This document shows positions 9,004 through 19,334 of a stretch of DNA of 46,599 bases, in pieces (within the stretch, counting starts at the first letter, position 1; every line of letters begins with the position of its first letter). Source of the stretch: an uncultured Clostridia bacterium (GTDB taxonomy: Bacteria; Bacillota; Clostridia; TANB77; CAG-508); the NCBI GenBank assembly GCA_949443285.1, contig CASSLW010000015.1:1-46599 (forward strand), read 5' to 3'. The position numbers and the translations under genes were made by a program. The notes under the pieces were generated by a model, which had not been told where the DNA came from, ran no database searches, and worked only from the letters and a program-made list of their open reading frames with translations.

Positions 9004-9858
9004 TTGAAATTAGGAGTAGCTTTATCAGGTGGCGGAATTAGAGGAATTGCACATGCAGGAGCGTTAAAAGCATTTGAAGATAATGGAATAAGAATAGACG
9101 TAATAGGAGGAACAAGTGCAGGAGCTTTAATATCATCTTTATATGCGTTAGGATATTCACCATATTACATTTACATATTATTTAAAAGATATTCAAAAGA
9201 TATTGCGGGAATAAATTCAGCACCAATAATATCTGGAATTAAAAATTATATGATGAGTAAAAAATTAGATATTACAGGATTAAAAACAGGAAATAGTATA
9301 GAAGAAGTCTATAATAGTTTAGCAAGAAGAAAAGGCGTAAATACAATAAAAGACATAAAAAGGATGCCTTTAGTAATTCCAGCAGTAGACATAGGAGAAG
9401 CAAAAGAATATATATTTACAAATAAGATACCAAAAAATTCAGAAGACAATAGCCAATATATAACAGATATATCAATAGGAAAAGCAGTAAGAGCAAGTAG
9501 CAGTTTCCCAGCTGTATTTTGCCCATGCGAATTTGAAACTCACCAATTTTTAGATGGTGGAATGTTAGATAATGTACCTGTTATGGAAGTTAGAAAACAA
9601 GGAGCAGACAAAGTAATAGCAATCAACTTCAAAGCAGATGACATTGATAAAGAAAGTAATATAATGGATTTAGCAATGAGAACCATAGATATTATGGGAA
9701 ATAAAATTTCGGAAGAGAACTTAGAAAATAGTGACTTTATATTAACAATAAAAACAGATAAAACAGGACTTTTAGATGTAGAAAAACTAGATAGTTGTTA
9801 CAAATATGGTTATAGAGCAGTAATGGAAAATTTGGGGAAAATTAAATCAATATTATAG
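9004..9858 (+). CDS. Patatin-like phospholipase (RssA/YlbK type)
   Basis: 284 aa from TTG 9004. The oxyanion motif GGGIRG (9-14), the nucleophile S38 in GGTSAG and the catalytic D184 in DGG form the Ser-Asp dyad of patatin esterases. I chose TTG 9004 because AAGGAGG (8989-8995) stands 8 bases before it. The in-frame ATG at 8986 overlaps that site and directly follows a TATAAT (8980-8985). The role is probably lipid acyl hydrolysis; the substrate is unknown. No linked gene explains it. Confidence 0.92.
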   Translation: MKLGVALSGGGIRGIAHAGALKAFEDNGIRIDVIGGTSAGALISSLYALGYSPYYIYILFKRYSKDIAGINSAPIISGIKNYMMSKKLDITGLKTGNSIEEVYNSLARRKGVNTIKDIKRMPLVIPAVDIGEAKEYIFTNKIPKNSEDNSQYITDISIGKAVRASSSFPAVFCPCEFETHQFLDGGMLDNVPVMEVRKQGADKVIAINFKADDIDKESNIMDLAMRTIDIMGNKISEENLENSDFILTIKTDKTGLLDVEKLDSCYKYGYRAVMENLGKIKSIL

Positions 9859-9926
9859 TCAAAATTGAATATAATGTAATAAATGAATATACAGCAAGAG
9901 AATTAAAAGAAGGGATGAGTTTATTT

Positions 9927-11087
9927 ATGGATATAAAATATTTTGATAATGCAGCAACTACAAGTGTAAAGTCAGAAGTACTAGAAGAAATGATGCCATA
10001 TTTAAAAGATAAATATGGAAATCCGTCATCAATGTATTCAGTAGGAAGAGAAGCAAAAAAAGCGATAGAAAAGGCAAGGGAGCAAGTTGCAAATTTAATA
10101 GGATGTAAGCCACATGAAATATATTTTACAGGGTGTGGTTCAGAAAGTGACAATATGGCAATTAAAGGAATTGCATATGCAAATGCACATAGGAAAAGAC
10201 ATATAATAACTTCTAAAATAGAGCATCCAGCAGTATTGCATACGTGTCAATTTTTACAAAGACAAGGATACTCAGTAACATATTTAAATGTAAATTCAGA
10301 AGGAGTAGTAAATTTAGAAGAACTAAAAAATTCTATTAGGTATGACACAATGTTAATAAGTATTATGTTTGCAAATAATGAAATAGGAACAATTCAGCCC
10401 ATTACTGAAATAGCAAAAATAGCGAAAATGCATAATATAGTGTTTCATACAGATAGCGTCCAAGCTTGTGGAAATGTTCCGATAAATGTTAAGAAAATGG
10501 GAATTGATATGTTATCATTGTCAGGGCATAAAATACATGCACCAAAAGGAATAGGAGCATTATACGTAAGAGAGGGAATAGAATTTGAAAAATTTATAGA
10601 TGGTGGACATCAGGAGAGAAACAAAAGAGGAGGAACAGAAAATGTAGCTGGAATTGTAGGACTAGGAAAGGCATGCGAATTGGCTAGAACGAATATGGCT
10701 AACCATATTAGATATTTACAAGAGCTTAGAAACTATTATATTTCTAGAGTTAAGGAAACAATACCAAATGTTAAACTAAACGGAAGGCTAGAAAATAGAC
10801 TTCCCGGAAATGCTAACTTTTCTTTTGACAGAGTAGACGGGGAAGCCTTATTGTTAAATTTAGATGCAAAAGGAATCTGTGCATCAAGTGGTTCAGCCTG
10901 CTCAACTGGTTCACCCGAACCTTCACATGTTTTAACAGCAATAGGGTGTACAGCAAACCAAGCTTTTTCAGCACTTAGAACTACATTTGATGAAGAAAAC
11001 ACAAAAGCAGATATTGATTATCTAGTAGAAAACTTAAAAGAAATAGTAGAAAGGCTAAGAAAGATTAATCCGCAAGAACAGCAATAG
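9927..11087 (+). CDS. Cysteine desulfurase (NifS/IscS family)
   Basis: 386 aa from ATG 9927. Start YFDNAATT, PLP lysine K202 in SGHKIHAPKG, catalytic C325 in SSGSACSTG, and His in SKIEHPAV. It takes sulfur from cysteine for Fe-S clusters or tRNA thiolation. ATG 9915 is also in frame but only one base from the AGAAGGG site; 9927 gives the usual family N-terminus with about 12 bases spacing. Its last 23 bases overlap the 3' end of the convergent FAD gene. No IscU partner or thiI is adjacent in this window. Confidence 0.94.
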   Translation: MDIKYFDNAATTSVKSEVLEEMMPYLKDKYGNPSSMYSVGREAKKAIEKAREQVANLIGCKPHEIYFTGCGSESDNMAIKGIAYANAHRKRHIITSKIEHPAVLHTCQFLQRQGYSVTYLNVNSEGVVNLEELKNSIRYDTMLISIMFANNEIGTIQPITEIAKIAKMHNIVFHTDSVQACGNVPINVKKMGIDMLSLSGHKIHAPKGIGALYVREGIEFEKFIDGGHQERNKRGGTENVAGIVGLGKACELARTNMANHIRYLQELRNYYISRVKETIPNVKLNGRLENRLPGNANFSFDRVDGEALLLNLDAKGICASSGSACSTGSPEPSHVLTAIGCTANQAFSALRTTFDEENTKADIDYLVENLKEIVERLRKINPQEQQ

Positions 11088-12633
11088 CACACTTAATACC
11101 GTCAACAGCTGCAGACATAATTCCACCAGCATATCCAGCACCTTCTCCACAAGGATAAATTCCACCAATATTACTAACCAAATGCTCATTTCTAGGGATT
11201 TTAACAGGAGAAGAACTACGAGTTTCTAAACCAGTTAAAATACTATCAGGATTAGCAAATCCTTTAAGTTTAGTATCAAAATAACTAAATCCTTCTTTTA
11301 AAGTAGTAGCAACAAACTCAGGCAAAATCTCATTTAAGTTAGATAAAGTGACACCTGGTAAATAGCTTGGTTTTATAGAACCTATAAATTCGGATTTTTT
11401 ATTGTTCATAAAATCTTCTAGCCTTTGGATAGGAGCAAAATAATTAGAACCACCTAAAACAAAAGCTTTTTCTTCTAAATCCTTTTGAAAATACACACCA
11501 CTAAGAGGAGAAGAATCTTCAAAATCTTCAGGAACAACGTTAACTAAAACGGCAGAGTTAGCGTTGATTCCATCTCTTAAAAAGTAGCTCATACCATTAG
11601 TAACAATAGTATTTGGGTCGCTTGAAGAAGCCATTACAACTCCACCTGGACACATACAAAAAGTATAGCATGAACGACCATTAGGAGAGTGATAAGATAA
11701 CTTATATTCAGCAGGTGGTAATTTTAACTTAGTATCTGTACCATATTGAGCTTTATTAATATCTTCTTGTAAATGCTCAATTCTAACACCAACAGAAAAG
11801 TTTTTCTTCTCCATATTAACGCCATTTTTATATAACATCTCAAAAGTATCTCTTGAACTGTGCCCAATTGCAAGAATTAAATGAGAAGTAGGTATTGTAA
11901 TTGTTTTATTTTCTTTATCTACACAAACAACAGAAGATATCTTGTTATTTTTAGTATTAAAATCTGTAACTTTTGTATTAAAAAGAAACTTTCCACCTTT
12001 GGAAATTATATATTCTCTAATATTTTTTACAATATGAACTAAATTATCAGTTCCAATATGAGGTTTAGACAAATATAAAATTTGTTCAGGAGTTCCGAAA
12101 TTAACAAATTCTTGTAAAACCTTTTGGCAAAAAGGACTGCTAATACCAGTAGTAAGTTTACCGTCAGAAAAAGTACCAGCACCACCTTCACCAAATTGAA
12201 CATTAGAAAGAGGATTTAATTTGCCTTCTTTCAAAAACATATCAACTGTATTTTGTCTATTTTCAACACATTCTCCTTGTTCAATCACAATAGGAGCAAG
12301 TCCATTCTGAATAAGAATAAGAGCAGCAAACAAACCACTAGGTCCAGCGCCTACAATAACAGGTTTTTTATCTTTCAAATTATGCGCCTTAATTTCAGGA
12401 AGTTTAACTTCAGGAGCTTTATTAAAATGTTTATATTTATTTTCATTTTTTAATTTAAAAGAGATAGAATAAGTATAATGAACATCTTGTTTATTTCTAG
12501 CGTCAATAGACTTTTTAGTAATATGCCATTCTAAAACATCTTCTTTTCTTATTTTATTCTTCTTAATTGTCTCTTCAAAAACTTCATTAGAAGAGAGATT
12601 TTTCCTTATTTTTATATTGTTAATAATTATCAT
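11065..12633 (-). CDS. FAD-dependent dehydrogenase (COG2509-like)
   Basis: 522 aa. N-terminal basic domain (about 1-75), then the dinucleotide-binding motif VIVGAGPSGLFAAL with the acidic end VIEQG, a middle region (NVQFGEGGAGTFSDGKL, GVRIEH) and a C-terminal FAD motif (GGIYPCGEGAGYAGGIMSAAVDG). This matches the large uncharacterised NAD(FAD)-utilising dehydrogenases. I chose the ATG at 12633 because GGAGG (12644-12640) lies 6 bases upstream. A longer in-frame extension to 12771 has no ribosome site. Convergent with the desulfurase; divergent from the permease-like gene. Substrate unknown. Confidence 0.92.
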   Translation of the reverse strand: MIIINNIKIRKNLSSNEVFEETIKKNKIRKEDVLEWHITKKSIDARNKQDVHYTYSISFKLKNENKYKHFNKAPEVKLPEIKAHNLKDKKPVIVGAGPSGLFAALILIQNGLAPIVIEQGECVENRQNTVDMFLKEGKLNPLSNVQFGEGGAGTFSDGKLTTGISSPFCQKVLQEFVNFGTPEQILYLSKPHIGTDNLVHIVKNIREYIISKGGKFLFNTKVTDFNTKNNKISSVVCVDKENKTITIPTSHLILAIGHSSRDTFEMLYKNGVNMEKKNFSVGVRIEHLQEDINKAQYGTDTKLKLPPAEYKLSYHSPNGRSCYTFCMCPGGVVMASSSDPNTIVTNGMSYFLRDGINANSAVLVNVVPEDFEDSSPLSGVYFQKDLEEKAFVLGGSNYFAPIQRLEDFMNNKKSEFIGSIKPSYLPGVTLSNLNEILPEFVATTLKEGFSYFDTKLKGFANPDSILTGLETRSSSPVKIPRNEHLVSNIGGIYPCGEGAGYAGGIMSAAVDGIKCAIAVLAD

Positions 12634-12709
12634 AAAAATCCTCCAAATTACATTAATATTATAGCATAATATTTTTAATTTGTCTCTTCCATTTTGGGAA
12701 GATTTAGTA

Positions 12710-12715
12710 TATAAT
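12710..12715 (+). promoter_or_regulatory. Probable -10 box of the permease-like gene
   Basis: TATAAT with a weak -35 (TTCCAT, 12687-12692, spacer 17). It overlaps the ATG at 12714, which argues that translation starts downstream at 12744. Confidence 0.45.
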
Positions 12716-12743
12716 GATTTCAGTAAAATACATGGGGAAAAAT

Positions 12744-13394
12744 ATGGAAAAGAAAGATAATAAAATAGCAAAAATAATTAATTGGATAATTATAATATTT
12801 TGGGTATTTATGATAGGCAGTGTATTTGGATTTTTCGCAGAAATGGCATATGGTCTAATTTATACAAGAACAATAGTAATAAGACAAGGACTAGTATATG
12901 GGCCATTTGTACAAATCTATGGAATAGGGGCAGTTGCATATTATTTATTAGTAACTAAAATAAAAGAACCCAAAGAAGCATTTTTTTCAGGAATGCTTAT
13001 GGGTGGACTTTTAGAATACCTATGCTCATTTTTTCAAGAAATATTTTTTGGAACAATTTCTTGGGATTACAGCAAGCAATTTATGAATTTAAATGGAAGA
13101 ACAAGTTTAGAATATTGCTTTTATTGGGGAATTATAGCAGTGGCGTTCCTAAAAATAGTATATCCAGCATTGCAAGCAATACAGCCATTTATATATAAAA
13201 GATGGGTAAGAATTCTTACTGTTTTTGTTATGCTATTTATGGCATTTGATATAACAATCTCTTGTATGGCTGGTGCAAGACAAGATGAAAGACGTAAAAA
13301 CATAGAACCTAAAAATCAAATTGATGTATTTTTAGATAGAGTGTATCCAGATGAATTCTTGGATAAAGTTTATAATAACAAAATAAATATGTAG
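12744..13394 (+). CDS. Putative ABC-transporter permease-like membrane protein (PF06541 type)
   Basis: 216 aa from ATG 12744, which has GGGGAA (12734-12739) in front. About five to six transmembrane helices. The conserved GxxFGFFAEMAY, GLVYGPFVQIYG and GGLLEYLCSFFQE segments match the CmpB-like family of putative permeases found in clostridia, often beside cell-wall genes. No ATPase gene is adjacent. Substrate unknown. Confidence 0.8.
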   Translation: MEKKDNKIAKIINWIIIIFWVFMIGSVFGFFAEMAYGLIYTRTIVIRQGLVYGPFVQIYGIGAVAYYLLVTKIKEPKEAFFSGMLMGGLLEYLCSFFQEIFFGTISWDYSKQFMNLNGRTSLEYCFYWGIIAVAFLKIVYPALQAIQPFIYKRWVRILTVFVMLFMAFDITISCMAGARQDERRKNIEPKNQIDVFLDRVYPDEFLDKVYNNKINM

Positions 13395-13441
13395 TAAACT
13401 ACAAATGACAAAATTTAGGCACATAGGAGACCACAGTAGAT

Positions 13442-14200
13442 ATGAATAAAAAAGAAAAAATGAAATTAAAAAAATTTGTAATAACTGTAATAATCATAAT
13501 ACTTTTTACTTTATTTGAATATGTCGCACAACAAAATGGCTGGATAGAAAACATTTTAAACGAAACCGAAACAACTAAAACAAGTACTAATAACAATATC
13601 AATATAGACAACATTCCACAATATTCAGGGGAGATAGTTATCAACATCAATAACGATATACCATATTTTGAAGAAAAGGATATAAGCACAGAAGATTTTG
13701 AATATTATTCAAACCTAGATGAACTAAATAGAGCAGGAGTGGCTTTTGCAAATATATGTAAATACACAATGCCACCGCAAGGAACAAAGAGGGAAAGCCT
13801 TTCATATAAACCTACTGGTTGGGTTCAATATTTATATGGAGAAAATAACAGTAAACACTTATATGAAAGATGTCATTTAATTGCATGGCAATTAGGAAAC
13901 GAAAACAACAATAAGAAAAATTTAATTACAGGTACACGTGATATGAATTCTGCCATGATAGAATATGAAAATATGATTGCAAATTGGGTTAAACTAAAAA
14001 ATAAAGAAGAAAAAGATTATCACGTTTTATATAGAGTGACACCTATTTATAAAGACGAAAATCAATTGGCAACAGGTGTTGAAATAGAGGCAAAATCAGT
14101 AGAGGAAGAAGGAGTTTGCTTTAATAAATTCATATATAATGTGCAAGAAAACTTTGAAATTGATTATCACACAGGAAAAGCAAAACTGATAGAAAATTGA
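13442..14200 (+). CDS. Secreted or membrane-anchored DNA/RNA non-specific endonuclease
   Basis: 252 aa. N-terminal hydrophobic segment (about 11-28) with basic residues before it, then an Asn/Thr-rich spacer and the beta-beta-alpha metal nuclease core: ERCHLIAWQLGNENNNKKNLITGTRDMN with H145 as general base and Asn ligands after it. The usual DRGH is ERCH here. Related streptococcal and clostridial nucleases degrade external DNA. It is followed after 13 bases by a small gene with its own AAGGAGG. Confidence 0.88.
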   Translation: MNKKEKMKLKKFVITVIIIILFTLFEYVAQQNGWIENILNETETTKTSTNNNINIDNIPQYSGEIVININNDIPYFEEKDISTEDFEYYSNLDELNRAGVAFANICKYTMPPQGTKRESLSYKPTGWVQYLYGENNSKHLYERCHLIAWQLGNENNNKKNLITGTRDMNSAMIEYENMIANWVKLKNKEEKDYHVLYRVTPIYKDENQLATGVEIEAKSVEEEGVCFNKFIYNVQENFEIDYHTGKAKLIEN

Positions 14201-14213
14201 TAAGGAGGAAGAA

Positions 14214-14660
14214 TTGGAGTTAAACTTAAACAAAATAACAGAGAAATTATCACAAAGTGAATTTATCAAAAATTTTATACAAGAGCTAAGCAAAACATTA
14301 GAAAACTCAAATAATATAGAATTAACAGATAAAGAAGAATTAGAGTTTGAGAAAAGAGAATTTGATTTTTTGCAGGGATATTTTGAAAAGGAATTATCAG
14401 ACTTAAGCAAAGGTGAAGTATTTATTGTGACCAATAAATATGATAATGATGAACTTCACAGATATAAAGTAACTCAGTATAAAAATAATCTTGAATGTAA
14501 ATATATTGCTTTTGAAAAAGATTTGCCAAAAAATGTGCAATTGAGAGATGTGGTTAGAAAGGTAAATGGAAGCTATATTTATGATGAACAGGCAACACAG
14601 TATTTGAAAAATGCTATAAATGAGATAAAGCAGGAAATAGTAAATAATAGAGAGAAATAA
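14214..14660 (+). CDS. Hypothetical protein
   Basis: 148 aa from a TTG start with AAGGAGG (14202-14208) in front. Acidic and helical N-terminus (about 1-65), then a short beta-rich part (EVFIVTNKYDNDELHRYKVTQY, KYIAFEKDLP). No signal peptide or membrane helix. I do not recognise it. Probably translated with the upstream nuclease. Confidence 0.7.
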   Translation: MELNLNKITEKLSQSEFIKNFIQELSKTLENSNNIELTDKEELEFEKREFDFLQGYFEKELSDLSKGEVFIVTNKYDNDELHRYKVTQYKNNLECKYIAFEKDLPKNVQLRDVVRKVNGSYIYDEQATQYLKNAINEIKQEIVNNREK

Positions 14661-14694
14661 AGAACAAAGAGCAAAAAAGTCTTTGTTCTTTTAT
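14659..14694. terminator. Bidirectional terminator between convergent genes
   Basis: AAAGAACAAAGA and TCTTTGTTCTTT form a 12-bp stem with T run on the + side and A run on the other. It serves the hypothetical gene and the M14 peptidase gene, whose restored stop is at 14691-14693. Confidence 0.8.
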
Positions 14695-15609
14695 AAAACA
14701 GCTCCGAGAATTAAAATTCCAATATTATCACGATAAATTTCGTCAAATTGAGAGATAGGAAGCGGATTTACTCCAATACCAGCTTCAATAGTAAATCCAG
14801 GTCTGTTATAGTCTTGAATAAACCAATCTTTATAACCAGCAAAACTAGAATTATAAGGCGTATCAGCCAAAGTATATCCACTGGACTGAGCAAATCTAGT
14901 TCCAATATAAAGACTTTGAGGTGGCCTGAAATTTTGGAATTGCCAATAAATTTCTTTTCCTTGCGTGTGGTATGCTATGACTAATCTAAAATCATATTGT
15001 AGTGTGAAGTTGTATATTGCTAAGCTTTCAGGTTCTGTTAAAGGACCAAACCCAACAAAGTCACGCGGAGCAGGAGAAGTAAAACCCTGTTCATATTTTA
15101 TTCTTTTTGCATTTTCCCAGCCGTGCAGGGAATTGTAAATTTAAATCTACACCATTAAAATTTGCTCTCCAACCGTCAGGAAAAGGAATATCAGGATATT
15201 TATCAGAAATAGTTTTAAAAGAATTATATATTGGGTTGTTAGGTTTATAAAATCCAGTTACTAAATCTACGCCATCAGGATTAACCATAGGCATAATATA
15301 AATAGAGGTACTACGAAATATACTTCTGATCTGATATCCATATAGGCTAGTATTAGTAACATATGCTTTGCAATAATCTTCAATAAATTTCATAAGAATA
15401 ACAGTTGTAATCCATTCTTGAGCATGAAAAGAAGCAGAATAGAATACTTTTTTTGCTCCACGTCCTAGTCGTATTACTGGAAGTCTTTTTCCAAGCACAC
15501 TGTATCCTGTGTTTTGTATTTGTAAAAATGGATATGTTAAGTTTAATTTATGTAAGTCTGAAATCATAGTTTCATATGTGTAATTAATATTTGTTTGAAC
15601 AATTTCCAT
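14691..15609 (-). CDS. M14 zinc carboxypeptidase, interrupted by an in-frame CGG (+1 recoding site)
   Basis: Read conventionally the frame ends at 15091 after 172 aa and lacks half the enzyme. Skipping the C of the CGG at 15123-15121 turns FPARLGKCKK into FPAGWENAKR and opens the frame to a stop at 14691, 305 aa in all, normal for the family. The first part has the zinc motif HAQEW (HxxE), NPDGVDL and GVDLN. The second part, after the shift, supplies the third zinc ligand in IAYHTQG, the wall-peptidase segment YTLADTPYNSSFAGYKDWF, and the catalytic Glu in FTIEAG. Likely a gamma-D-Glu-diamino acid or similar wall-peptide peptidase. The absence of any other decay supports a functional gene. An AGGTGA site precedes the ATG. 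Confidence 0.88.
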
Positions 15610-15757
15610 AAAATCACCTGATATATTATATGAAAGATATAAAAAATTGTTACAAAATCTATAGATAAATAAAGAAATTTTTCAAAATAACTTAAAGTAT
15701 TGTTGAACATGCACATGTAATAAATATTAAAAATATAGATATTATGAGGTGAAAAAA

Positions 15758-16702
15758 ATGAATTATGATTATTATACTTCAAACAATAATGGACAGGATG
15801 ATTATGGTTTAAAATACATAGACCACCAAGGATATGGTAGAATATGTAAAGATTACAAGATAGAATTTCCACCACAACATCAAGACGAACAGCCAGGAAT
15901 GGAATACTTAATGACACCGAGACCAATATTTAATAATCCATATTATCGAGCAGCAGGTAAATTATATAATAAGATTGCTGTTATAACAGGAGGAGATTCG
16001 GGAATTGGAAGAGCAGTTGCAGTTGGATTTGCAAAAGAAGGAGCAACAGTTGTAATTGCTTATTATGACGAACATAAAGATGCGGAAGAAACAAAAGAGT
16101 TTATTGAAAGAATGGGCGGAACATGCTTATTGCTTTCAGGAGATATAAAAGATACAAAGTTTTGTGATAAAATTGTAGAAGAAACAATGAAAAAATTTGG
16201 TAAAATTGATATATTAGTAAATAATGCAGGAGTACAATATCAACAAAAAAGTTTATTAGATATAACGGACGAACAGTTTGATTTAACAATGAAAACAAAT
16301 ATATACTCGATGTTTTATCTAACTAAAAGGGTATTAAAACATTTGCAACCAGGAGCAAGTATTATAAATGTAACATCAATTACAACATTTAAAGGAGAAC
16401 CAGAGTTAATTGACTATGTAACAAGTAAGGGGGCGATTGTAGGATTTACTAGATCGCTTGCTACTAATTTAGCAGACAAAAATATAAGAGTAAATGCAGT
16501 TTCACCAGGTGTGTTTTGGACTCCATTACAACCAGCATGTTGGGAAGCAGCAAAAATACCAACACTTGGTTCAGATGCACCAATGGGAAGAGCTGGCCAT
16601 CCTTATGAAATAGCACCATTATTTATATACTTAGCAAGTGATGATTCATCTTATGTTACAGGTCAGGTTATGCACATAAATGGTGGAGAGTACAAGGGAT
16701 AA
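15758..16702 (+). CDS. Short-chain dehydrogenase/reductase (YhdF/glucose-dehydrogenase-like)
   Basis: 314 aa from ATG 15758, which has GAGGTG (15745-15750) seven bases before it. An N-terminal extension of about 60 residues is followed by the Rossmann motif TGGDSGIGRA, NNAGVQ, the catalytic Ser in NVTSIT and the Y-x-x-x-K in DYVTSKGA, and the end YVTGQVMHINGG. The extension and order match the general stress type SDRs of Bacillus. Cofactor NAD(P)H; substrate unknown. Confidence 0.93.
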   Translation: MNYDYYTSNNNGQDDYGLKYIDHQGYGRICKDYKIEFPPQHQDEQPGMEYLMTPRPIFNNPYYRAAGKLYNKIAVITGGDSGIGRAVAVGFAKEGATVVIAYYDEHKDAEETKEFIERMGGTCLLLSGDIKDTKFCDKIVEETMKKFGKIDILVNNAGVQYQQKSLLDITDEQFDLTMKTNIYSMFYLTKRVLKHLQPGASIINVTSITTFKGEPELIDYVTSKGAIVGFTRSLATNLADKNIRVNAVSPGVFWTPLQPACWEAAKIPTLGSDAPMGRAGHPYEIAPLFIYLASDDSSYVTGQVMHINGGEYKG

Positions 16703-16740
16703 TTGTGAACCAATATTTGATTGCCAATGTGTAAAAAATC

Positions 16741-16769
16741 TTGAAAAAAGAAAATAAAAATGATATAAT
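16741..16769 (+). promoter_or_regulatory. Sigma-A promoter of the glycosyltransferase gene
   Basis: TTGAAA (16741-16746), 17 bases, TATAAT (16764-16769). It shows that TTG 16741 is a -35 box, not a start codon. Confidence 0.8.
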
Positions 16770-16809
16770 CCACATTAAAGTTAACCATAATGGAAAGGAT
16801 TATATTAAT

Positions 16810-18429
16810 ATGAAAAATGAAGAAAGAAATAAAAAGAAAATTTTAATAGTAACAGCATTTCCAACACATGGTGCTGGAAGTGGAGCATTAATTACAACAC
16901 AGGCAAAATCATACGTAGAAAATGGAGATGAAGTTGTAATAATAACAGGAAACAATAGAACAGATTTTGACAAATTAGAAGGAGTAAAATATCACATAGT
17001 GCCATTCACAGCAGAAAGTGAAAATGCAGAAAAAATAGAAGGCCAATGTCCATTTAATTATTTAATGTTTACAACACATACAGAAAGTACAGCAAATTTT
17101 TGGAATGTAGGATTAGAAGAAATAGAGAAATATAACAAAATGTTCGAAGAAGCAATAAAAGAAGAAGTAGAACAATTTAAGCCAGATATAATACATGCAC
17201 AACACAACTGGCTAACAAGTAGTATATGCAATAATTTTGGAAAACCAGTTGCACTTACAATACATGGAACAGACTTAATGGGATATAAGAAAGCAGGAGA
17301 AAAACTAACAGAAATAGAAAAAGAATTAGAAAATAAAAAGGTTAACTTGAATTCAAAAGAATTAAATAACATAAAAAATATTGAAGAAATATACGCAAAA
17401 TCAACATCAAAGGCAGAAATAATGAGAGAGCTAAAAAATGCTATTCAAAATAAGAAAATAGACATATCAAAAGAGGATATTGGAAACTTAATAGATATAT
17501 ATGACAAAAAGAAATTATATGAGTTATATAGAAAAGAAGCTGAAAAATCAGCAAAACAATCAGAGAGAATAATAGTAATCTCAGATGCACAAGAAAAAGA
17601 GTTTAACAAATTATTTCCTGGAAACGAAAGCAGAGTGAGGCTTTTAGAAAATGGATATGATGCAAAAGTATTTCATAAAAAAGATAATGTAAATAGAGAA
17701 GAAATATTGTCAAACTTGATTGAAAAAGAAAATTGCAAATGTGACAATGTAGTATTATTTGTTGGAAAATTTGCTGATTTCAAAGGAATAGATGCATTAC
17801 TTGAAGCTGCAAAGATTTATGAGAAAGAAGCTGAAGAAAAGAACAAAAAAATAGAAACCATAATAGTAGGTTCTGGAGCATTAGAGGAAACACTAAAAAA
17901 TCAAGCAAACACATTAGAACTAAAACATACACATTTTGTTGGAAGAAAAAATCACGGTGAAATTTGTGACTTGCAAAATATAGCAGATGTTTCTCTAATA
18001 CCATCAAGAAATGAGCCTTTTGGACTAGTTGTAATAGAAGGAACATCATGTGGACACCCAGTAATTGCAACTAATTCAGGCGGAATACCTGGAATATTAA
18101 ATACAGAAAAAGAAGATTTATCAGATATAAGTAAAACATATATAACAAAATTAGGAATTCTAGTTCCACCACTTCCAGAAAGACCAAGTAAAGTGGAAGA
18201 TGAAAATACGCCAGAATATTTAAAACAATATATGGCAACAGTAAATGGGATTAGCAAGTCTGTAATGGATGTTTGCGAAAAGAATGTAGAATTTGATAAT
18301 GACGAAATTGCTAAATATACAGAAGAAACATATTCTCAAGATGTTATAAGAGATAAGATAATGGGAATATTTGAAGAAGCAGAAGTTGAACATAAAGAAA
18401 AATCTATGAATTATAATGATAGAGTATAA
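16810..18429 (+). CDS. GT4-type glycosyltransferase
   Basis: 539 aa from ATG 16810, the first start after the promoter. N-terminal GT-B domain (ILIVTAFPTHGAGSGALI, IIHAQHNWLTS, TIHGTDL), a charged helical insert (about 175-265), then the C-terminal nucleotide-sugar domain (VLFVGKFADFKGIDALLEA, FVGRKNHGEICDLQNIADVSLIPSRNEPFGLVVIEG, with the E-x7-E type motif). Retaining transferase using a nucleotide sugar; acceptor unknown. Stands alone before ssrA. Confidence 0.9.
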   Translation: MKNEERNKKKILIVTAFPTHGAGSGALITTQAKSYVENGDEVVIITGNNRTDFDKLEGVKYHIVPFTAESENAEKIEGQCPFNYLMFTTHTESTANFWNVGLEEIEKYNKMFEEAIKEEVEQFKPDIIHAQHNWLTSSICNNFGKPVALTIHGTDLMGYKKAGEKLTEIEKELENKKVNLNSKELNNIKNIEEIYAKSTSKAEIMRELKNAIQNKKIDISKEDIGNLIDIYDKKKLYELYRKEAEKSAKQSERIIVISDAQEKEFNKLFPGNESRVRLLENGYDAKVFHKKDNVNREEILSNLIEKENCKCDNVVLFVGKFADFKGIDALLEAAKIYEKEAEEKNKKIETIIVGSGALEETLKNQANTLELKHTHFVGRKNHGEICDLQNIADVSLIPSRNEPFGLVVIEGTSCGHPVIATNSGGIPGILNTEKEDLSDISKTYITKLGILVPPLPERPSKVEDENTPEYLKQYMATVNGISKSVMDVCEKNVEFDNDEIAKYTEETYSQDVIRDKIMGIFEEAEVEHKEKSMNYNDRV

Positions 18430-18476
18430 TGATTTTGTGTCAATTTAGTGGAGATAAAATATTACATCTAAAAATA

Positions 18477-18505
18477 TTGAAAGTTAGAAAAAAATATAGT
18501 ATAAT
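18477..18505 (+). promoter_or_regulatory. Promoter of ssrA and tRNA-Gly
   Basis: TTGAAA (18477-18482), 17 bases, TATAAT (18500-18505), 12 bases before the mature tmRNA 5' end. Confidence 0.85.
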
Positions 18506-18517
18506 AAATAGGTATTT

Positions 18518-18874
18518 GGGGATGTAATGGTTTCGACATACTACCAGAAAAATAGATAGCAAGTAGTGGATTCTCGTTGGCCACTTAAAAAACGAGAAAA
18601 CAAAATAAACGCTGATAATAACGAATTAGCATTAGCTGCCTAAGATGCGGCTACGCTTTACCTTATTGCCCCAGCTGATAAGAATAAAGTGTCATAACTA
18701 GACTGGGAAACAAAGCTGCTTTTGCTTTTGGAGCAGTGGGTATTTTAGAAAGCTATACTGCAAGTTATCCTGTTTGTCGGAGGGCTTGCAGAGAATATAA
18801 ATGATAAACTAAACTTGTAGAGGTCTATTTGGAAAGTATTATGGACAGGAGTTCGACTCTCCTCATCTCCACCA
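18518..18874 (+). ncRNA. ssrA: tmRNA
   Basis: The 5' end GGGGATG pairs with CATCTCC near the 3' end, including the hallmark G-U at the third pair, and CCA is encoded. TTCGAC (18532-18537) and the T-arm GTTCGACTC are present. The tag frame starts at GCT 18611 and gives ADNNELALAA before TAA (18641-18643), a classic Firmicutes tag. It frees stalled ribosomes and marks the peptide for ClpXP. It lies 4 bases from the tRNA-Gly that may decode CGGN. Confidence 0.97.
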
Positions 18875-18878
18875 ATGT

Positions 18879-19334
<456 letters not shown>

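Noticed and set aside
14748..14984. Plus-strand frame opposite the end of the M14 gene
   Set aside because: Antisense shadow of the restored peptidase frame.
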